From Yanshouia hominis (GTDB lineage: Bacteria; Bacillota; Clostridia; Oscillospirales; Ruminococcaceae), in NCBI GenBank assembly GCA_014385025.1, contig JACRTB010000007.1, positions 1 through 64,000 on the forward strand: 64,000 nucleotides of DNA, written 5' to 3'. The notes below the pieces were generated by a model. That model had not been told where the DNA came from and made no database searches. It worked only from the letters and a program-made list of their open reading frames with translations. Both the position numbers and the translations under genes were made by a program. This document shows, piece by piece, positions 22,056-31,486 of the stretch; the stretch's first letter is position 1, and the number at the start of each line of letters is the position of its first letter.

Positions 22056-22241
22056 TTATCCACCTCCGTATTTTGCGACATACGTGCCATAGCTCATGCC
22101 GGCGGCCAGCGCCGCCCGATTGATTCGCTCGATCTCCGCCAGCCATGCGAGCTTGCGCGACCGCCGCCCGGTGGATATGTAAGCAGGCTTATACACCCCG
22201 GCGCCCGAATCAAAATTCTTTGCTCCCTTTGCCCTGCCCAT
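22056..22241 (-). CDS. small basic phage protein
   Basis: 61 residues, MGRAKGAKNFDSGAGVYKPA, then RSRKLAWLAEIERINRAALA. Basic N-terminus and one amphipathic helix. TGATG overlap with the membrane micropeptide upstream and one base before the late regulator. Not recognised. Confidence 0.6.
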   Translation of the reverse strand: MGRAKGAKNFDSGAGVYKPAYISTGRRSRKLAWLAEIERINRAALAAGMSYGTYVAKYGGG

Positions 22242-22348
22242 CAGAACCGCCTCCCCATCTCAATCCCCACGACCAACCCCAGCGCGACGGATAGGGCTAT
22301 CACCGCCGCCAGAGGGTCTATACGCGCCGCGAGCATCCAGTCAATCAT
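22241..22348 (-). CDS. 35-residue membrane peptide
   Basis: From ATG 22346-22348 with SD GGAGGGAG: MIDWMLAARIDPLAAVIALS then VALGLVVGIEMGRRF, one membrane helix with a basic end. Coupled to the next gene by TGATG. Function unknown. Confidence 0.55.
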   Translation of the reverse strand: MIDWMLAARIDPLAAVIALSVALGLVVGIEMGRRF

Positions 22349-22374
22349 GCTTCTCCCTCCAAAACGCCGTACAG

Positions 22375-22674
22375 CTAATTTCTGCCGCCCCCGCCGTACA
22401 TCATCTCCGTTAGAAACGCCAGATTGCACTCCAGATGCCACAGATGCGGCAGGCCGCTCTCCTCGTCAACCGACTCCCGATCGCGGCAGAAGGCCAGCCA
22501 GTGCCGCCACGCGGCGTCGATATACCGCTGCAGCTCCACCCTGCGCCAGCTGTCGGCGCCGTCGTACTTTGCCACCCCGAACGCCCGCACCGCCGCGATG
22601 TCGTACAGGATCCGCGTCGGCACCAAAGACAGTTTCGGCTTGCCGGCATCGGCTTTCAGAGCTTGATCGTTCAT
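22375..22674 (-). CDS. DUF5664 family (dATP/dGTP diphosphohydrolase-like) protein
   Basis: 99 residues: LKADAGKPKLSLVPTRILYD, then FGVAKYDGADSWRRVELQRY and HWLAFCRDRESVDEESGLPH ending with LWHLECNLAFL. These blocks are the DUF5664 domain, common in phages and named for a dNTP diphosphohydrolase N-terminal region. It overlaps the helicase gene by four bases (ATGA). Catalysis by such a short version is unproven. Confidence 0.78.
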   Translation of the reverse strand: MNDQALKADAGKPKLSLVPTRILYDIAAVRAFGVAKYDGADSWRRVELQRYIDAAWRHWLAFCRDRESVDEESGLPHLWHLECNLAFLTEMMYGGGGRN

Positions 22675-24060
22675 GTCGGATTGCCCCCCTTCGCTTTTTC
22701 AATTCTTGCCTTCAACGCCTGCATCATCGCCTCCTGCACATCGCGCTTGCCGTCGAGGCTCCCGGCCATGTCCTCGTCCACACCGCCGCGCACCAACAGG
22801 TGGTGAACGATCACCGGATGCCGCTGCCCCTGCCGGTGCAGGCGCTTGTTGGACTGCTGGTAAAGCTCCAGTGTCCAGTTCGGCAGCGTGTACCAGATCG
22901 CGTGGTGACCGCCCTGCTGCAGGTTCAGCCCATAGCCGCAGCTCGCAGGATGCGCCAGCAGCACATCGACCTCCCCGGCGTTCCAGGCCGCTTCATCCGC
23001 CGCACCGGTGTAGACCCGCGCCCGCTTATCCTTCGGCAGCGCCTCCAAAATCCGATCACGCTCATGCTGGAACCAGTAGAAGACCAGCACATGCTCCCCG
23101 CCCAGCTGCTCGACGACCTCCAGAAAAGCCTCCAGCTTGCACCGGTGGATCTCGGCGCTGCGCCCCTCAGTGTCATATACCGCGCCGCTGCACAGCTGCA
23201 GCAGCTTGCCGTTGAGTACCGCCGCAGTTCCGGCGGTGATTGTCTGCTCGTCCACCTGCAGGATCAATTCACGCTCCAGACGGTCATAGGCCTTCTGTGC
23301 CTTGGCATCCAGCGCCACCGGGATGTCATCTCGGATGAACGGCGGCAGCTGCAAATGATCCTCGGTCTTGAGGCTGATGCAGATGTCCGAAATCGCCTCC
23401 TGAATTTTGTTCTGCGCCCCGTCCATCGGACTGTAGGTCCGGTACTGCTGCCCCGGATGGGCGTAGTCCTGCGTGAAGAACATCTCCCGGTAGGAGGTCA
23501 TTGTTCTTCCCAGCCGCGCGCCCTGATCCAACAGGTAAAGCTGCGCCCACAGATCCTCCAGCCCGTTCGGCGCCGGCGTGCCGGTCAGCTCGACCAGCCG
23601 CTTGATGCGGGGCCGCACCGCTTTCAGCGCCCGGAACCGGCGGCTGCGTGCGTTCTTGAAGCTGGTGCTCTCGTCCAGCACCACCATATCGAACGGCCAA
23701 TCGTTGCGGTAGTAATCAACCAGCCAGTCGATGCTGTCCCGGCCGATCACGTAGATATCCGCCGGCGTACACAGCGCCTTGACCCGCTTCGGCAGGCTGC
23801 CCATCACCGAAGCGAAACGCAGATGACGCAGATGATCCCACCGCGCGGCCTCGTTCTGCCAGGTCGCTTCCGCGACCTTCTTCGGCGCGACCACCAGCAC
23901 CCGGCGGACCGCCCACCGGTTATACTTCAGCTCGTTGATCGCCGTCAGCGCGACAACCGTCTTGCTAACCAAGACCCATCTCCCAGAACAGCGCGAGACA
24001 GGGATCGGCAACGATACGCTGCACACCGTATCGCTGGTATTCATGCGGTATGAATCTCAC
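22671..24060 (-). pseudogene. SNF2/DEAD-type phage helicase, frameshifted in Walker A
   Basis: From GTG 24058-24060 (SD GAGGTG) the protein reads MRFIPHEYQRYGVQRIVADP then CLALFWEMGLG and hits TAG. Continuing in another frame gives KTVVALTAINEL to the end at 22671. GGTTAGC at 23964-23970 carries four extra bases inside GLG-KT. The rest is intact: VVLDESTSFKNARSRRF (motif II), ELTGTPAPNG (III), HPASCGYGLNLQ and NKRLHRQGQ (V, VI). The lesion removes the ATP-binding loop unless it is a sequencing error. Confidence 0.8.
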
Positions 24061-24066
24061 TTGGCA

Positions 24067-24465
24067 TCACCTCTTTTCCGCATCATGTTTGGCATGCCAA
24101 GCGGCATGCGCTGACTGCGATGCAAAGACCATCAAATTTTCAAAGGCATTATTACGTTTGTTTCCATCGATGTGGTGAACAACCTCGCCCAGTCGTAACG
24201 GACGCCCGAGCTTAATTTCAGCAGCAATCCGATGCGCGTGCCGCCCAAAAATTTTTGCGTACGAAAGGCCTTCTCCGGTACCCAAATGCGCTTCCCGCAG
24301 CTTAAATCGAATTTCGGGTTTCATTCTTCCGGGGTTAAGCTCTTCATTAAGCGTCTTCATGTGGCACTGGCGGCTGCAAAAAGGCCGCCCTTGTCTTTTA
24401 CAAGGTTTTCTGTATAACTTTTTTCCGCAACGAGTGCAAAATTCAAATTCTTTAGGTTTTCGCAC
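24067..24465 (-). CDS. HNH endonuclease, homing type
   Basis: 132 residues from GTG 24463-24465 with SD GGGAGG. An N-terminal zinc finger (FCTRCGKKLYRKPCKRQGRP then FCSRQCH) and an HNH core (LGEVVHHIDGNKRNNAFENL then MVFASQSAHAAWH) are typical of free-standing phage homing nucleases. It sits between the VRR-NUC and helicase genes, normally adjacent, and ends seven bases before the helicase start, so it is probably an inserted selfish gene. Confidence 0.85.
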   Translation of the reverse strand: MRKPKEFEFCTRCGKKLYRKPCKRQGRPFCSRQCHMKTLNEELNPGRMKPEIRFKLREAHLGTGEGLSYAKIFGRHAHRIAAEIKLGRPLRLGEVVHHIDGNKRNNAFENLMVFASQSAHAAWHAKHDAEKR

Positions 24466-24742
24466 TTCCGAACACCTCCCCAATGAACGCCTCGACTTCC
24501 GGAAGCCCTTTCAGTACCCGAACGTCGGCGCCGCGCTCCCGCAGCTGCTCGATCTGCCAGCGCTGGATATTGGCCAGCCGTCCAATCTCGGTTTTCAGCT
24601 CGATGTAGATCGTCCGCCCATCCGGTGTGACGACGATCCGGTCAGGCACCCCGGGGTTCGCCGGTGAAATGAATTTGTAGCACAGCCCGCCGCACTCCCG
24701 CACCTTGCGAACCAACCTCTTCTCGATCTCGGATTCCTTCAA
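24452..24742 (-). CDS. VRR-NUC domain nuclease
   Basis: 96 residues from TTG 24740-24742, preferred because GGGGGGAGG sits six bases upstream. KESEIEKRLVRKVRECGGLC is followed by the PD-(D/E)XK core GVPDRIVVTPDGRTIYIELK. Phage VRR-NUC proteins are stand-alone endonucleases that act on branched DNA next to the replication helicase. It overlaps the HNH gene. Confidence 0.88.
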   Translation of the reverse strand: MKESEIEKRLVRKVRECGGLCYKFISPANPGVPDRIVVTPDGRTIYIELKTEIGRLANIQRWQIEQLRERGADVRVLKGLPEVEAFIGEVFGSAKT

Positions 24743-24877
24743 TGCTTCCTCCCCCCTTGGCATGATAATTGCTTCGCTCGCACGCTCGCACGCGCGCGAG
24801 CACATGCCGCGCATTAGGCGTGTTAGGCGTTATATGTCCTCTCTAATTCTCTATTTTTAAGATGAATGGGAAATTTG

Positions 24878-25010
24878 TGTTACCTTGTTACCTTTGCTGA
24901 TTTTCCGCATCAGAATCGGGAAAACTGGGGTAACAGGGCTGTTACCCTTTTGGTCTCGGGTGTTACCTTTTTAAAAACAGCGCCCGGCAGTGTTACCCCT
25001 CTGTGTTACC
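24878..25010. repeat. seven TGTTACC iteron-like repeats
   Basis: TGTTACC occurs at 24878, 24886, 24940, 24961, 24991 and 25004, with the inverted form GGTAACA at 24929. The cluster covers the AT-rich gap after the primase-helicase gene and its last codons. A replication origin or operator array is the natural reading. Confidence 0.72.
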
Positions 25011-27389
25011 TTTTTCAAAGCCTCTCTGCGCGCCGCAGTAGCCGAATTTCAGCACCCGGTTTGATTTTTTCCAGCCCGGCGCGGCGGCAACGATCGCGTT
25101 GATCTCCGCGGTATCCGCGGGCTTCATCTCCTTCTTTTGTCCGTCGAACACCTCGCACCAGATTTCCAGCGCGCAGACGCGGTCGCGGTCTGTCAGCTCC
25201 AATTCCCCCTTCGCCCCGCCTTCCCAGTACATCCTCCGCTGCGCCAGATTCCAACGGCTCCAGCCCTGTGGTATCCGCCGTTCCAGGAAGTCCAGAATCA
25301 GCCCCTCGCGGGCGCTGACCCCGCGGTGCTCTTCCTGCTGCGCCTTGGCCATCGCCTCGATCTCTCCGCTCAGATACAGCGGTTCGCCGGCTCTGTACCA
25401 TTCCACCGCCTCGGCCCACAGCTGGTCAAGCTCCCGATCGAGGTCCTGCCAGACGTTTTTCGCCGGCGGCTGCCGCCCGACGTCCACCGGCCAGAACCGC
25501 CGGTTGCCGGTCTTGTCCTGCAGGTACTCGGCGCTGTTGGTCGTCCCAAAAAAGACGCAGCGCCGCGGGATATCCTTGACGTGCCGCCCGTAGGCCGCCC
25601 GGAAGCGATCCGCCCGCAAGCTCAGGAACTGCTTAATGCGGGACACGTCCGTCCGCCGGAAGGCGTCAAGCTCGGAGATCTCCACCAGCCAGACGTTTTG
25701 CAAAAGCTCGCTGGCCTCCTTGCCCTCGAAGGTGCGGATGCTGTCGTTGAACCAGCCCCTGCTCATTTTGTCGAGCAGGGTGCTCTTGCCCAGCCCCTGC
25801 GCCCCCGACAGGATGGTCATGCAGTCGAATTTGACCCCCGGCGCCAGCGCCCGGGCAACCGCCGCCGTAAAGGCCTTGCGGGTCACCGCCCGGGTGTAGG
25901 CGCTGTCCAGCGCGCCCAGGTAGTCGACGAACAGAGTATCCAGCCGCGGCGTCCGGTCCCAGACCAGCCCCTCGAGATACTCGCGGACGTCGTTAAAGGA
26001 ATGCCGTTCACTGTGCAGGGCCAGCGCCCCGTCGATCTTCGCCGCGCCGGTGATGCCATAATACTTTTCCATGTACCAGTACAGGCCCTGATTGTCGCTG
26101 TCCTGCCACGCACGGCGGCGTTCGCCTTTCGCCCAGGGCACCGGCCCGAGGACCTCCCCCCGCCCGGCAAATTCGTTGAGGGCGAACTTCCCCTTGAGCA
26201 CCGGGTCATGCTCGAGGATGATCCAGATATTGTCGATGCTGTTTTGCGGAAGAGCGTTCTTCCCGGTCTTCAGCTTCGCGCGCCATCCGGCGTCCTCGTC
26301 CTCCTGCGGTTCGATCGTGCGGAAGCCCTCGGCCGCGCTCTCCCATCGCTCTTTGAGCAGCAGGCCGGATACCCGGCCGTCCTGCGCTGCCAGCTCGCAC
26401 ATCGCCGCGTAGGACGGCAGACGGTTGACCGGTGTGCCCGGCTGCGCCTCGTCGTCCAGACCGTCGAAGCGGTGCAGCCGCACAAGGTCGAAGGCGTTGA
26501 CCAGCCGCCCGCCGCACGGATCCGTGGCATGGTGGGAATAGAGAAATTTTCCATCGTCGTACAGCACCGCGCCGCCGGCAGCGGAACCGCCGGTGAAGGT
26601 GTAGCGTCCGGGTGTGCCGGCGGCGGCATACACACCGGGAAGAAAGGTATCCATCGCCTCCTCGACGCTGTAGATGCGGCAGAAAGCCCCCACGACGCCG
26701 GGCTTCCCCAGCGGGTCGCCCTGCTTGGCCGCCAGCCGCGCAGGGCTCTGTGCGCCCGGCACCTGCGGCCAGGACGCGTAATCGTGCCAGTCGGGATAGG
26801 TCGCCAGCAGTCCGTCGGCGGAGAGCATCGGCTTATCCTGCCAGAGATACAGATATTCGGCGTCCGCGCAGCAGGAAGGCCAGTACATCAACCGGGACGG
26901 CTCGAAGGTTGTCGGGTCGGCCAGCCCGATGCCGATGTATTCGGCCATCCGGCGGGCGCAGGGCTCGTACTCGTCCGCCGTCACCGTCCTGTCAAGCGGC
27001 AGCAGCACACGCAGCCGGGGCGCGGCGGGAGAATGCTTGCGCGTGGAATAGACGCAGTAGCCGCAGCCCAGCCCCTCCACCCGGCGCAGGACGTCCCCGG
27101 AGCCGCCCGCCGGGATCGCGTCAAGGTCGAGCGTCAAAACATCGCGCCCGGTGACCGCGCCGGCCTTGCGGCGCGCCCCCCGAAGGGAGCCCGCCACGAA
27201 GCCTCCCACGTCCTTGAGGTCGTCCTGCCGGCCCTTGGGCAAGGCAAGATAGGCGGCCTGCGTCTCCGGGCTTCTGGCCGGTATCCGCAGCCGCTCGTAG
27301 AGTTCCGAGAGCAGCAGCGTCTGCGGCTGCCAGTTCATCGCCCGCCGGCTCGAGCCGACGGAGATCATAATTTTTCGGTCATTTTGCAT
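24993..27389 (-). CDS. VirE-type primase-helicase
   Basis: 798 residues. The N-terminal ~200 form an archaeo-eukaryotic primase-like domain with VLTLDLDAIP (metal-binding Asp) and RVLLPLDRTV. The C-terminal half is the VirE/D5-like helicase with Walker A SGAQGLGKST (528-537), LVEISELDAF (Walker B) and FFGTTNSAEYLQD. It would prime and unwind phage DNA together with the family A polymerase next door. The gene's last codons overlap the TGTTACC repeat array. Confidence 0.92.
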   Translation of the reverse strand: MQNDRKIMISVGSSRRAMNWQPQTLLLSELYERLRIPARSPETQAAYLALPKGRQDDLKDVGGFVAGSLRGARRKAGAVTGRDVLTLDLDAIPAGGSGDVLRRVEGLGCGYCVYSTRKHSPAAPRLRVLLPLDRTVTADEYEPCARRMAEYIGIGLADPTTFEPSRLMYWPSCCADAEYLYLWQDKPMLSADGLLATYPDWHDYASWPQVPGAQSPARLAAKQGDPLGKPGVVGAFCRIYSVEEAMDTFLPGVYAAAGTPGRYTFTGGSAAGGAVLYDDGKFLYSHHATDPCGGRLVNAFDLVRLHRFDGLDDEAQPGTPVNRLPSYAAMCELAAQDGRVSGLLLKERWESAAEGFRTIEPQEDEDAGWRAKLKTGKNALPQNSIDNIWIILEHDPVLKGKFALNEFAGRGEVLGPVPWAKGERRRAWQDSDNQGLYWYMEKYYGITGAAKIDGALALHSERHSFNDVREYLEGLVWDRTPRLDTLFVDYLGALDSAYTRAVTRKAFTAAVARALAPGVKFDCMTILSGAQGLGKSTLLDKMSRGWFNDSIRTFEGKEASELLQNVWLVEISELDAFRRTDVSRIKQFLSLRADRFRAAYGRHVKDIPRRCVFFGTTNSAEYLQDKTGNRRFWPVDVGRQPPAKNVWQDLDRELDQLWAEAVEWYRAGEPLYLSGEIEAMAKAQQEEHRGVSAREGLILDFLERRIPQGWSRWNLAQRRMYWEGGAKGELELTDRDRVCALEIWCEVFDGQKKEMKPADTAEINAIVAAAPGWKKSNRVLKFGYCGAQRGFEKGNTEG

Positions 27390-27406
27390 GCCCGCGCCGC
27401 CTCCGA

Positions 27407-29431
27407 TCAGTCTTTCTTAAAAAATGGGTTTACCCATCCGTCCGCATTGAGCGGCAGGTCCAGCGCCCATGCCGGCGGCTCGGACATAATCTTTACCACC
27501 GGCGCCAGACCGCCGCGCGCCGGCTCGGTCTCAATCACGACCTCGTCATGGACATGGAACACCACCGGATAGCCCGCCGTTTCCAGCCGCTCGATCGCCT
27601 CTGCCAAGCAATCCCGCGCCACCGCCTGGGTGATGTTCTCAACCAGCTTGCCGCCGTAGGTCTCGATCTCCTTCCAGCGCTTGGTGGTCTGATCCATGCC
27701 CCGGTAGACCGGCGATTCCTCGCCGAACCGGTTGACGCCGAAATGCGGCTGCGCGTAGTAGAGCTTCCGCCCGCTGGGCAGCAGGACCGTCAGGAAGTCC
27801 TGCCCGTTCGCCGGATCGGCCTCCCGGGCGAAGGTCAGATTGCGGATACTGTTGCGCCGCCCTGTCCGGATGGTATCGACCGCGGCGTTTTGAACGCTGT
27901 ACCAAAGATCGACAATGCGTGGATTCGACTGCCGCCAGCGTGATTTGATTTCGGGCAGGTCCTCCTCGGGAATGCCGTCCCGCAGCGCCCCCATGTTGAT
28001 GAGAGCGTTCACCCCGCCCTGATAGCCCAGTGCAAGGGTCGCAACCTTTCCCCGGGCGCGGTAGGCGTATTCGGGATTCCCCTTTTTGATTTTCCCGATC
28101 GGGATGCCGAACATCTGCGCCGCGGTGGATTCGTAGATTTTGCCATGCGTGCGGAACACATCGAGCACCCACTGCTCCCCGGCGAGCCACGCGAGCACCC
28201 GCGCCTCGATCGCGGAGAAGTCCGCGTCGACCAGCAGCTTTCCCGGCTCCGCGACGAAGGCGGTGCGGATGAGCTGCGAGAGGGTGTCCGGGACGCTGCC
28301 ATAAACGAACCGCAGCGCCCCGGCCTGCCGCCCCTTGCAGAGATCGCGGGCCAGCCCGAGCGGTTCCAGATAGGTGCGCGGCAGGTTCTGCGGCTGCACG
28401 ATCCGCCCCGCCCAGCGCCCGGTGCGGTTGGCGCCGTAGAATTGCAGCAGCCCCCGCACCCGTCCGTCCGCGCACACCGCCGCTTCGAGAGCGTTATACT
28501 TTTTCGTGCTGGTCTTGCCCAGCTCCTGCCGGATCTCGAGCATCCGGGTGGCCGCTTCGCTCGGAACGCCGCGCTTGAGCAGATCCGTTACCGTATTCTT
28601 GCGCAGGTCGGAGATTTCCTCGTCGATTTCGCTTTCAAGCCATCTGGAAAGCTGCGCCACGCTGTTGGGATTTGACAGTCCCGAAAGCTGTGACGCCTCG
28701 GCGAGCAGCTGGGACCGGGTGTTGGCGCCCAGCGTGAGCGCCGCGTCCACCAACGCGGTATCGACGGCCACGCCGCGCGCGTTGATCCGCTGGTCGGTCT
28801 CCCATTGCCTCTGTACGAAATCCGGCACCGGGAAGGAGGACAGCCGCCGCTCAATTTCCGTCTCGGTCACGACGTCCTGCCTGCAGTAGTCGCAAAACAG
28901 CGCCCACTTGCCCGGATCGTGCTTCGGGAGGTTGCGGGTGCGCCCGCCGTTCGACGCGGTTGCCGCGCAGGGGACGCAGAAGTACCGGATCAGCGCCCGC
29001 CCCGCGGCGAGCTTCTGCTTTTCGGACGGCAGCCCAAGCGCCGCCCCGGTCGCCGCAAGCCCCGCGGTGTAGCCGCAGTAGAGTCCATGCAGCATGGTGC
29101 AGCGCCACTGGGACAGCCAATCGTCGCGGCTGAAAGCCGCCTGCCCGGCGCGGGGCTCGGGCAGGCGGAACAGCCTGGAGAGGCAGTACCACTCAAAGGC
29201 GGCGTTGTAGGCGTGCTTGACCGTCTCCGGGTGGAACAGATGCGCCGCCAGCTCCGGCGGCAGCTGAACGTCCGGCGCGGTCAGATCGAGGAGCTGCACT
29301 GCGCCGCCGTCGAGCGACCATGCAAGCAGCAGTACCTGAAAATCCGGCGACTGGGCGTATTTGTACAGCCCGGCCTTCTGGATATCGACCGAGGAAAAGG
29401 TCTCGATGTCGATGCTCAGATGATGCTCCAT
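27407..29431 (-). CDS. phage DNA polymerase, family A
   Basis: 674 residues. The 3'-5' exonuclease domain begins at once with LSIDIETFSSVDIQKAGLYK (metal-binding D8, E10). The polymerase part has YGANRTGRWAGRIVQPQN, motif A (VDADFSAIEARVLAWLAGE), motif B (GKVATLALGYQGGVNALI) and motif C (VVFHVHDEVVIE). No 5' nuclease domain. It is the replicative enzyme of this phage type, three bases downstream of the ssDNA-binding gene. Confidence 0.95.
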   Translation of the reverse strand: MEHHLSIDIETFSSVDIQKAGLYKYAQSPDFQVLLLAWSLDGGAVQLLDLTAPDVQLPPELAAHLFHPETVKHAYNAAFEWYCLSRLFRLPEPRAGQAAFSRDDWLSQWRCTMLHGLYCGYTAGLAATGAALGLPSEKQKLAAGRALIRYFCVPCAATASNGGRTRNLPKHDPGKWALFCDYCRQDVVTETEIERRLSSFPVPDFVQRQWETDQRINARGVAVDTALVDAALTLGANTRSQLLAEASQLSGLSNPNSVAQLSRWLESEIDEEISDLRKNTVTDLLKRGVPSEAATRMLEIRQELGKTSTKKYNALEAAVCADGRVRGLLQFYGANRTGRWAGRIVQPQNLPRTYLEPLGLARDLCKGRQAGALRFVYGSVPDTLSQLIRTAFVAEPGKLLVDADFSAIEARVLAWLAGEQWVLDVFRTHGKIYESTAAQMFGIPIGKIKKGNPEYAYRARGKVATLALGYQGGVNALINMGALRDGIPEEDLPEIKSRWRQSNPRIVDLWYSVQNAAVDTIRTGRRNSIRNLTFAREADPANGQDFLTVLLPSGRKLYYAQPHFGVNRFGEESPVYRGMDQTTKRWKEIETYGGKLVENITQAVARDCLAEAIERLETAGYPVVFHVHDEVVIETEPARGGLAPVVKIMSEPPAWALDLPLNADGWVNPFFKKD

Positions 29432-29434
29432 CCC

Positions 29435-30067
29435 TTACATCCCCGGAAATCCAAAGCCGGGAACCGCAAACCCCGGCGCTGCGGCGGGCTGGTACGCAGG
29501 CGCTGCGGCGGGCTGCGCGATCTTGCCGAAGGCGTCCTCGGCGCTCACCGAGCTTCCCAGCGGCTCCCCGTCGCGGGTCTTCTGGAATCCGTTGAGCCCG
29601 CAGCCGATCCCCTTTTTGCCGCTGTTGGCATAGGCAAAAAAGCTGACGTTGACATTGCCGTAGACGCCGGAGTAAATTTCACTTTGCTGCAAAATCTTCT
29701 GGAGGTTTCCGTCTACGACGAAGGGCGGACGATCGGCCTTGCAGGACGCGGTAAAAACCCACATTCCTTTGCACTCCGCGCCGAAGGGCTGTCCGTCGCT
29801 GGGGCGGGGGCCGTCCCCGTCGTGGACGCAAATGGAGGGCTGCGGCGGGCGGATGCCGTTCCAGCATTTCGCGATGCCCGCTTCGATGGCGGCGGCAATC
29901 GCTGCGTCGATCAGCGCTTTGGCGCGGGTGTTGGACTTCGGCACCAGAATGGTCGTGGAAAATTTCGCGTCGCCGGTTGGATTGTTAAAGGGCGCTTTTG
30001 CCTGAAACAGATTGCAGTAGGACAGGCGAACCTCGCCGAGAGTAACAGTGTTGGGGGACATAGCCAT
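29435..30067 (-). CDS. DUF2815 ssDNA-binding-like protein
   Basis: 210 residues from ATG 30065-30067 (SD AGAAGGAG; an ATG nine bases upstream is too close to the SD). EVRLSYCNLFQAKAPFNNPT and GNVNVSFFAYANSGKKGIGC are DUF2815 signatures; members are thought to bind single-stranded DNA, like T7 gp2.5. The C-terminal 40 residues are Ala/Pro-rich and end GFAVPGFGFPGM, an SSB-like tail. Confidence 0.85.
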   Translation of the reverse strand: MAMSPNTVTLGEVRLSYCNLFQAKAPFNNPTGDAKFSTTILVPKSNTRAKALIDAAIAAAIEAGIAKCWNGIRPPQPSICVHDGDGPRPSDGQPFGAECKGMWVFTASCKADRPPFVVDGNLQKILQQSEIYSGVYGNVNVSFFAYANSGKKGIGCGLNGFQKTRDGEPLGSSVSAEDAFGKIAQPAAAPAYQPAAAPGFAVPGFGFPGM

Positions 30068-30072
30068 AAAGA

Positions 30073-31299
30073 TCATTCTCCTTCTCTGATTGTTTCAAAG
30101 GCCGCGGCAGCGGCGTTGCAGGGCGGACGGGGATCGCTTTCCTTTGCCAGCGCCGGTTTCCCCGGCGGCTTGATAATCTGCGATCCCAGCAGCGTGTCAA
30201 AGACCTTCTTCCCGAGCATTTTCTCGAGCTGGCTCAGGCTTTTGGGCGTCCAATCGTAGACCACCTCGCGCGGATATCCGTTGGCCTGCAGGGTTTCCAG
30301 CGCGGCATCCTGATCGGCAAAAGCCCGGATCGAGCGCCCCTCGACGGCTTTCCAGCCGGGGATCCTCTTCCCCGCCAGCACAGCGGAGAGTGCCCAGTCC
30401 TCAAGCGCTTTGAGCCACGACTTCACCGTCCCCGCCCGGGTGAGGATGTCGCCAACCTCGCCGGCGTCCAACAGCCGCGCCGCATCGGGAGCGGCGATCT
30501 CAGCCGGCAGCGCGCAGCCGAACGCCTCCAGCGCCCGAAACTCATAGGCGCAGCCCGGGCAGGTGGCAAACACCGGGCAAAAATGCGACTTGCACCAGCC
30601 CCCGGGGGCCGGGTCGGTGTCCCCCCGGCGGGCGTGTTCAGCGGCGGGCGCAACAATCTCCCGCGCCCAGCGCTCCAGCTCGTCCGGCGTGGTCTCCCAG
30701 TCTGATACGCTGTCAAGCGCCGGCTGCACAATGGTCATCTTCACGCGCCGGATCGTGTCCCCGAAGAACGGCCGGTAGAGGGAGAGCGCGCCCAGCGCAT
30801 AGAGCTTCATCTGCGGATTCTCCACTGCGTCGACCGGCACCCCGCTGCCGTTTTTATAGTCGGTGATCCACAACACGCCGCCCCCGATCTGGATGCAGTC
30901 GGCGGTGCCGGTGGCGGGGCTTCCGTCCGGCTTATTCTCGCCGGTGATGATGCCGACCGGCACCGGGGTCTCAAGCGCCGTAACCGGCTTCGCCGCAAAA
31001 GACATCGTGTGCTCGGTCAGCACATCCAGATACCGATCGGTGTAGCCGTCCATTTCCTTTGCGTAATGCGGGCTGGATTGCAGCTTCTTCAGGAAGTTGG
31101 CAAATTTCTTGGGGCCGATCGACTCGACAAACTTCTTTCGGGCCTTGAGTTCGGCGATCTCATGCGCCAAACGTCCGGCCTCGGCATGCGGGCTTGCGGT
31201 GTCCGGCGCGCCCTCTGAGAGCCGCACCGACGCCGGGCAGTTAATCCACCGCGCCGCGGAGCTTGGCGATAAGCGGGCATGATACGCAGGTGTCGGCAT
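30073..31299 (-). CDS. DUF2800 protein, PD-(D/E)XK nuclease
   Basis: 408 residues from ATG 31297-31299 with SD GGAAGGAG. HARLSPSSAARWINCPASVR then EGAPDTASPHAEAGRLAHEI opens the family; TADCIQIGGGVLWITDYKNG holds the nuclease Asp and D-x-K. A Cys cluster, WCKSHFCPVFATCPGC, resembles the Fe-S motif of Cas4/AddB-like nucleases. It probably acts in phage recombination or end processing beside the ssDNA-binding protein. Confidence 0.87.
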   Translation of the reverse strand: MPTPAYHARLSPSSAARWINCPASVRLSEGAPDTASPHAEAGRLAHEIAELKARKKFVESIGPKKFANFLKKLQSSPHYAKEMDGYTDRYLDVLTEHTMSFAAKPVTALETPVPVGIITGENKPDGSPATGTADCIQIGGGVLWITDYKNGSGVPVDAVENPQMKLYALGALSLYRPFFGDTIRRVKMTIVQPALDSVSDWETTPDELERWAREIVAPAAEHARRGDTDPAPGGWCKSHFCPVFATCPGCAYEFRALEAFGCALPAEIAAPDAARLLDAGEVGDILTRAGTVKSWLKALEDWALSAVLAGKRIPGWKAVEGRSIRAFADQDAALETLQANGYPREVVYDWTPKSLSQLEKMLGKKVFDTLLGSQIIKPPGKPALAKESDPRPPCNAAAAAFETIREGE

Positions 31300-31486
31300 T
31301 GTCCTGTTCTCCTTCCATGTTCGCCAGCGCATAGTCCATGCACTGCTCGACGATGTTCCCGATCGGCAGCCCCGTCTCGGCTTTGATCGCGGCGATAAGC
31401 TGGTAATAGGGGCTCTTGAGCCGGATCACCGGCGCCTTGTCCAGCCTCGGCATGGGTTCGGGTATTTTCAAACGGAACGGCTCCAT
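31241..31486 (-). CDS. small phage protein, RHH-like
   Basis: 81 residues: APVIRLKSPYYQLIAAIKAE then TGLPIGNIVEQCMDYALANM reads like a ribbon-helix-helix core, followed by two Cys (TCVSCP). It overlaps the DUF2800 gene by 59 bases, so they are coupled. Recurs at this place in related phages; function unknown. Confidence 0.65.
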   Translation of the reverse strand: MEPFRLKIPEPMPRLDKAPVIRLKSPYYQLIAAIKAETGLPIGNIVEQCMDYALANMEGEQDNADTCVSCPLIAKLRGAVD

